Below are positions 57,987 to 60,488 of a stretch of DNA of 60,488 bases, piece by piece. The stretch comes from Chitinophagales bacterium (GTDB lineage: Bacteria > Bacteroidota > Bacteroidia > Chitinophagales > Saprospiraceae): assembly GCA_022360175.1 (NCBI GenBank), contig JAKSDI010000036.1, positions 1 through 60,488 of the forward strand, in the 5' to 3' direction. The stretch's first letter is position 1, and each line of letters opens with the position of its first letter. Made by a program: the position numbers and the translations under genes. The notes under the pieces were generated by a model. It was given only the letters and a program-made list of their open reading frames with translations, did no database searches and was not told the origin of the DNA.

Positions 57987-60269
57987 ATGAGAACCATACT
58001 CACCTCTATAAGCCTATTCTGCCTGCCTTTTTTTCTATTGGGCCAGCAAACGATAACAGGAACAGTTTCCGATACAGATACTGGAAATCCACTTGCTTAT
58101 GCTTCAATCGGAGTGGATGGTACATCAGGAACATATACTAATCAACAAGGATATTTTGAATTGGTGCTAGAGAAGGGGCAGTCAATAGAATTAAGAGTTC
58201 AACATTTAGGATATGAGCCGCTGGAGTTGATGATTGATAAATTGGGCGAACCCCTCAGTTTGCAATTAAAAGAAATACCTATTGTCGTAGAAAGTATTCT
58301 CGTATCAGAAGCTTCGACTGTTGTTCCTGCTCAATCAGAACTGGCAATGGATTTTGCCAATGAGGTAAGTCCGCCCAGAGATGTAGCTGGCCTGTTTCAA
58401 AATATACCAGGCTTTGGATTGGTCAAAAGAGGCGGCTATGCGCTTGATCCGGTATTTCGTTCATTCCGTAATGAACAGTTGAATGTACAGTACGATGGTG
58501 GCATACAAGCCTATCACGCATGCCCCAATCGGATGGACCCTATCACTACACATGTTACTCCGGATGAAGTAGAGCGAATAGAATTGATAAAAGGGCCTTT
58601 TAGCGTACGTTACGGCCAGACGATGGGAGGCGTACTTAATATAATAACAGAAACTCCAGAACCTGTTGATCAATTTACTTTAAGTGGCTCAGTAGAAAGT
58701 GGCTATGAGTTTAATGGAGAAGGTAAAACCGCTCGTTTAAATTTAAACGGAGCTAATAAAGGATACGACTTTATGCTCAATGCCGGTTTGAGAGATTTTG
58801 GCAATTATGAAAGCGGAGCAGGAGCAATCATCCCAACCTCTTTTAAATCTTACGATTATGCAACTAAGTTCGGAATTAACCCTCGTGCAGGGCATCGCAT
58901 GCAAGTAGGATGGCGACAATCTTTTGGTAGAGATATTTTACACGTTGGCCTTCCTATGGATACCAAAGAAGATAATAGTAGTATTTTATCTTTTGATTAT
59001 GTTGCTAAAAATATCAGTCCTAAGTTGTACAGTATTTCGTTTAAATCCTTCTATTCTAATGTTGATCATATCATGGAGAATAGCAGGCGCCCCAACTTCA
59101 TGATGGTAGATGCCGTAGCTACGGTTGATGCTCAAACATATGGAGGAAAACTGGAATTGACCTGGCAACCTTCTACCAATAGCCTGTTGTATACTGGTGT
59201 TGATTATCGAGGATTGGCGCGTGATGGTAGCCGTATACGTATCGTCAAGCGCAATATGATGACGGGCGAGCCTTTGGAGATGCCAATGGAATTTGAAGAC
59301 CTCATTTGGCAAGATGCTCAATTGAACGACTGGGGTGTTTATACCGAATCCAGATTCTTCTTAAATAATAAATGGACATTAACCGCAGGCGCCCGCCTTG
59401 ATAGGGTAGAAGCAGCTATCAAAAAACCTGCAGCAGACTTTGAAGCCTTATACCCAGAGCTGGATGAGCAGGTAGAATATAATGTTAGTGCTAATGTCTC
59501 TGCTGTATATCAACTGACCAAAAACTGGAATACACAATTGGCGATAGGTCGTGGTACCCGAACGGCTTCTATGGAGGAACGTTTCATCAACCACTTCTCC
59601 CTGGGAGTAGATGCCTATGAATATGTAGGAAACCCAAATCTGGACCCTGAGGCCAATCATCAGATTGAATGGAGTATTAACAACAAAACAGAGCGCTACT
59701 CCTGGAAAGCAGCAGCCTTTTATTCTTACATCACAGATTATATCACAGCGGCTGTAGATACTGATTTGCCAAGGAAATATATGCCACAGGCGGAGCCCAA
59801 ATTTTCCAAGCGCTTCCAAAATATCGACGCCGCTACCCAAAAAGGCTTTGAAGTAGAAGCTACCTTCATGATAATACCAGCACTACAAGCCTACGCTTCC
59901 GCTAGTTATACACTGGCAGAAAACCTAGATTGGGAAGAGCCCCTTCCTGAAATTCCTCCATTCCAGGCTATTGCAGGTATGAAATATGAGCATGCGTATT
60001 TTGCGCTTGATATCAAGGGCCGTTTCGTAGCAGAGCAAAAGGAAGTAGCGGCATCTTTTGATGAATCCTCTACCCCCGGATTTAAAGTATTTGATCTCCA
60101 CTTGCAGACAAAACCATTGAAGGGCTTCATCGCAGGTATTTCCATCTTAAATATCCTGGATGAAAACTATTACGAACACCTAAACAGAGGTTATCGCAAC
60201 ATGCCAGCAAATGGACTCATCTACGAACCAGGAAGAAACGTAAGTGTATTTGTGAAATATGATTTTTAA
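57987..60269 (+). CDS. TonB-dependent copper receptor (OprC/NosA type)
   Basis: A 760-residue outer-membrane receptor. The signal peptide (MRTILTSISLFCLPFFLLGQ) is followed by a carboxypeptidase-regulatory-like domain (about 22-100), a plug (about 115-235) and a 22-strand barrel ending in F (VSVFVKYDF). In the plug, H177-A-C179-P-N-R-M183-DP carries the CxxxM motif. A loop of the barrel has H361-I-M363 (VDHIMENSRRP), the HxM motif. Together these are the copper ligands described for OprC. The start at 57987 is preferred over a GTG at 57930, which would put residues before the signal peptide. It probably imports copper for NosZ. The location at the end of the nos region supports this. Confidence 0.88.
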   Translation: MRTILTSISLFCLPFFLLGQQTITGTVSDTDTGNPLAYASIGVDGTSGTYTNQQGYFELVLEKGQSIELRVQHLGYEPLELMIDKLGEPLSLQLKEIPIVVESILVSEASTVVPAQSELAMDFANEVSPPRDVAGLFQNIPGFGLVKRGGYALDPVFRSFRNEQLNVQYDGGIQAYHACPNRMDPITTHVTPDEVERIELIKGPFSVRYGQTMGGVLNIITETPEPVDQFTLSGSVESGYEFNGEGKTARLNLNGANKGYDFMLNAGLRDFGNYESGAGAIIPTSFKSYDYATKFGINPRAGHRMQVGWRQSFGRDILHVGLPMDTKEDNSSILSFDYVAKNISPKLYSISFKSFYSNVDHIMENSRRPNFMMVDAVATVDAQTYGGKLELTWQPSTNSLLYTGVDYRGLARDGSRIRIVKRNMMTGEPLEMPMEFEDLIWQDAQLNDWGVYTESRFFLNNKWTLTAGARLDRVEAAIKKPAADFEALYPELDEQVEYNVSANVSAVYQLTKNWNTQLAIGRGTRTASMEERFINHFSLGVDAYEYVGNPNLDPEANHQIEWSINNKTERYSWKAAAFYSYITDYITAAVDTDLPRKYMPQAEPKFSKRFQNIDAATQKGFEVEATFMIIPALQAYASASYTLAENLDWEEPLPEIPPFQAIAGMKYEHAYFALDIKGRFVAEQKEVAASFDESSTPGFKVFDLHLQTKPLKGFIAGISILNILDENYYEHLNRGYRNMPANGLIYEPGRNVSVFVKYDF

Positions 60270-60288
60270 AATCAAATGATTGTTGTTG

Positions 60289-60337
60289 ATTCGGGTTTGG
60301 GAAATATTGCTATGGTTTTTCCCTGCCCGAATTTTTG
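60289..60337 (+). terminator. Terminator of the receptor gene
   Basis: ATTCGGG (60289-60295) pairs with CCCGAAT (60326-60332), with an inner GGGAAA / TTTCCC stem (60299-60304 with 60318-60323), followed by TTTTG. It lies 20 bp after the stop codon. Confidence 0.8.
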
Positions 60338-60422
60338 TTGTGGGGTTTAGTTAGGGCGTCCCTGTAAATTATCCATCAAGAAGGAATCAGAATAATATTT
60401 CGAATAAGATATTATCAAGAAG

Positions 60423-60454
60423 TGGCTTATTGCGTGTAGTGATAAGCCATTTTT
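60423..60454 (+). terminator. Second intrinsic terminator-like hairpin
   Basis: TGGCTTAT (60423-60430) pairs with ATAAGCCA (60442-60449), then TTTTT. No gene ends just before it within the window apart from the receptor, so it may be a backup terminator or the end of a short RNA. Confidence 0.6.
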
Positions 60455-60488
60455 CTTGAAAAAAGATGTTGATAGGTTGGAAGCTTGG

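Overview
The window reads as a chromosomal segment of a Bacteroidota bacterium, most likely from the Saprospiria (Lewinella/Haliscomenobacter-like); the class assignment is inference. Supporting signs are several very large secreted proteins ending in type IX secretion (T9SS) sorting domains, promoters of the Bacteroidota TTTG / TAnnTTTG type, no Shine-Dalgarno dependence, LytTR, M56/BlaI and Rrf2 regulators, a TonB-dependent receptor with a carboxypeptidase-like N-domain, and an N-terminal domain resembling effector-associated domain 11. No tRNA, rRNA, CRISPR array or insertion sequence was seen.

Layout. 0.3-6.5 kb: a T9SS cargo protein, then a BlaI repressor / M56 metallopeptidase / acidic secreted protein operon whose promoter carries three perfect TACGAA-N4-TTCGTA palindromes, then an orphan LytTR response regulator. 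6.5-7.5 kb: a gene-free kilobase with a candidate structured RNA ending in an intrinsic terminator. 7.5-26.5 kb: a 4185-residue surface protein with 13 DUF11-type repeats and a 1792-residue paralogue without them; both end in dockerin-like, cohesin-like and T9SS modules. A small Cys-rich secreted protein converges on them. 26.7-34.1 kb: an ECF sigma factor with a translationally coupled membrane protein, a second ECF sigma factor, and an ABC / HlyD / TolC export set whose ATPase has lost its signature motif. 34.2-42.7 kb: accessory genes: an EamA transporter, a GNAT-HTH pair resembling a toxin-antitoxin module, a DUF547 lipoprotein, an alpha/beta hydrolase, a PycTM-type membrane protein with a dead HD domain, an acyl-carrier-like protein lacking its serine, a double-GNAT enzyme, and an EAD11-like / pseudokinase / globin protein. 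42.9-47.8 kb: dnaE and an AAA-DUF4143 ATPase. 47.9-60.3 kb: a nitrous oxide respiration region comprising a 12-TM protein, a cytochrome c lipoprotein, an Fe-S-type Rrf2 regulator, nosZ (Sec-dependent lipoprotein, clade II type), a conserved membrane protein, nosL, nosD, nosF, nosY, a small CxGxC protein and an OprC/NosA-type copper receptor.

How the genes work together. The nos region is a coherent unit: copper entry (receptor with CxxxM and HxM motifs), copper delivery and assembly (NosL, NosDFY), catalysis (NosZ), probable electron supply (cytochrome c and the 12-TM protein) and probable NO or redox control (Rrf2 with a palindrome over its own promoter). The paralogous giant proteins are probably T9SS-exported surface or matrix proteins. 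The most promising undescribed candidates are the EAD11-like / pseudokinase / globin protein, the GNAT-HTH pair with its own operator, the signature-less ABC exporter next to an ECF sigma gene, and the structured RNA at about 6.9-7.08 kb.
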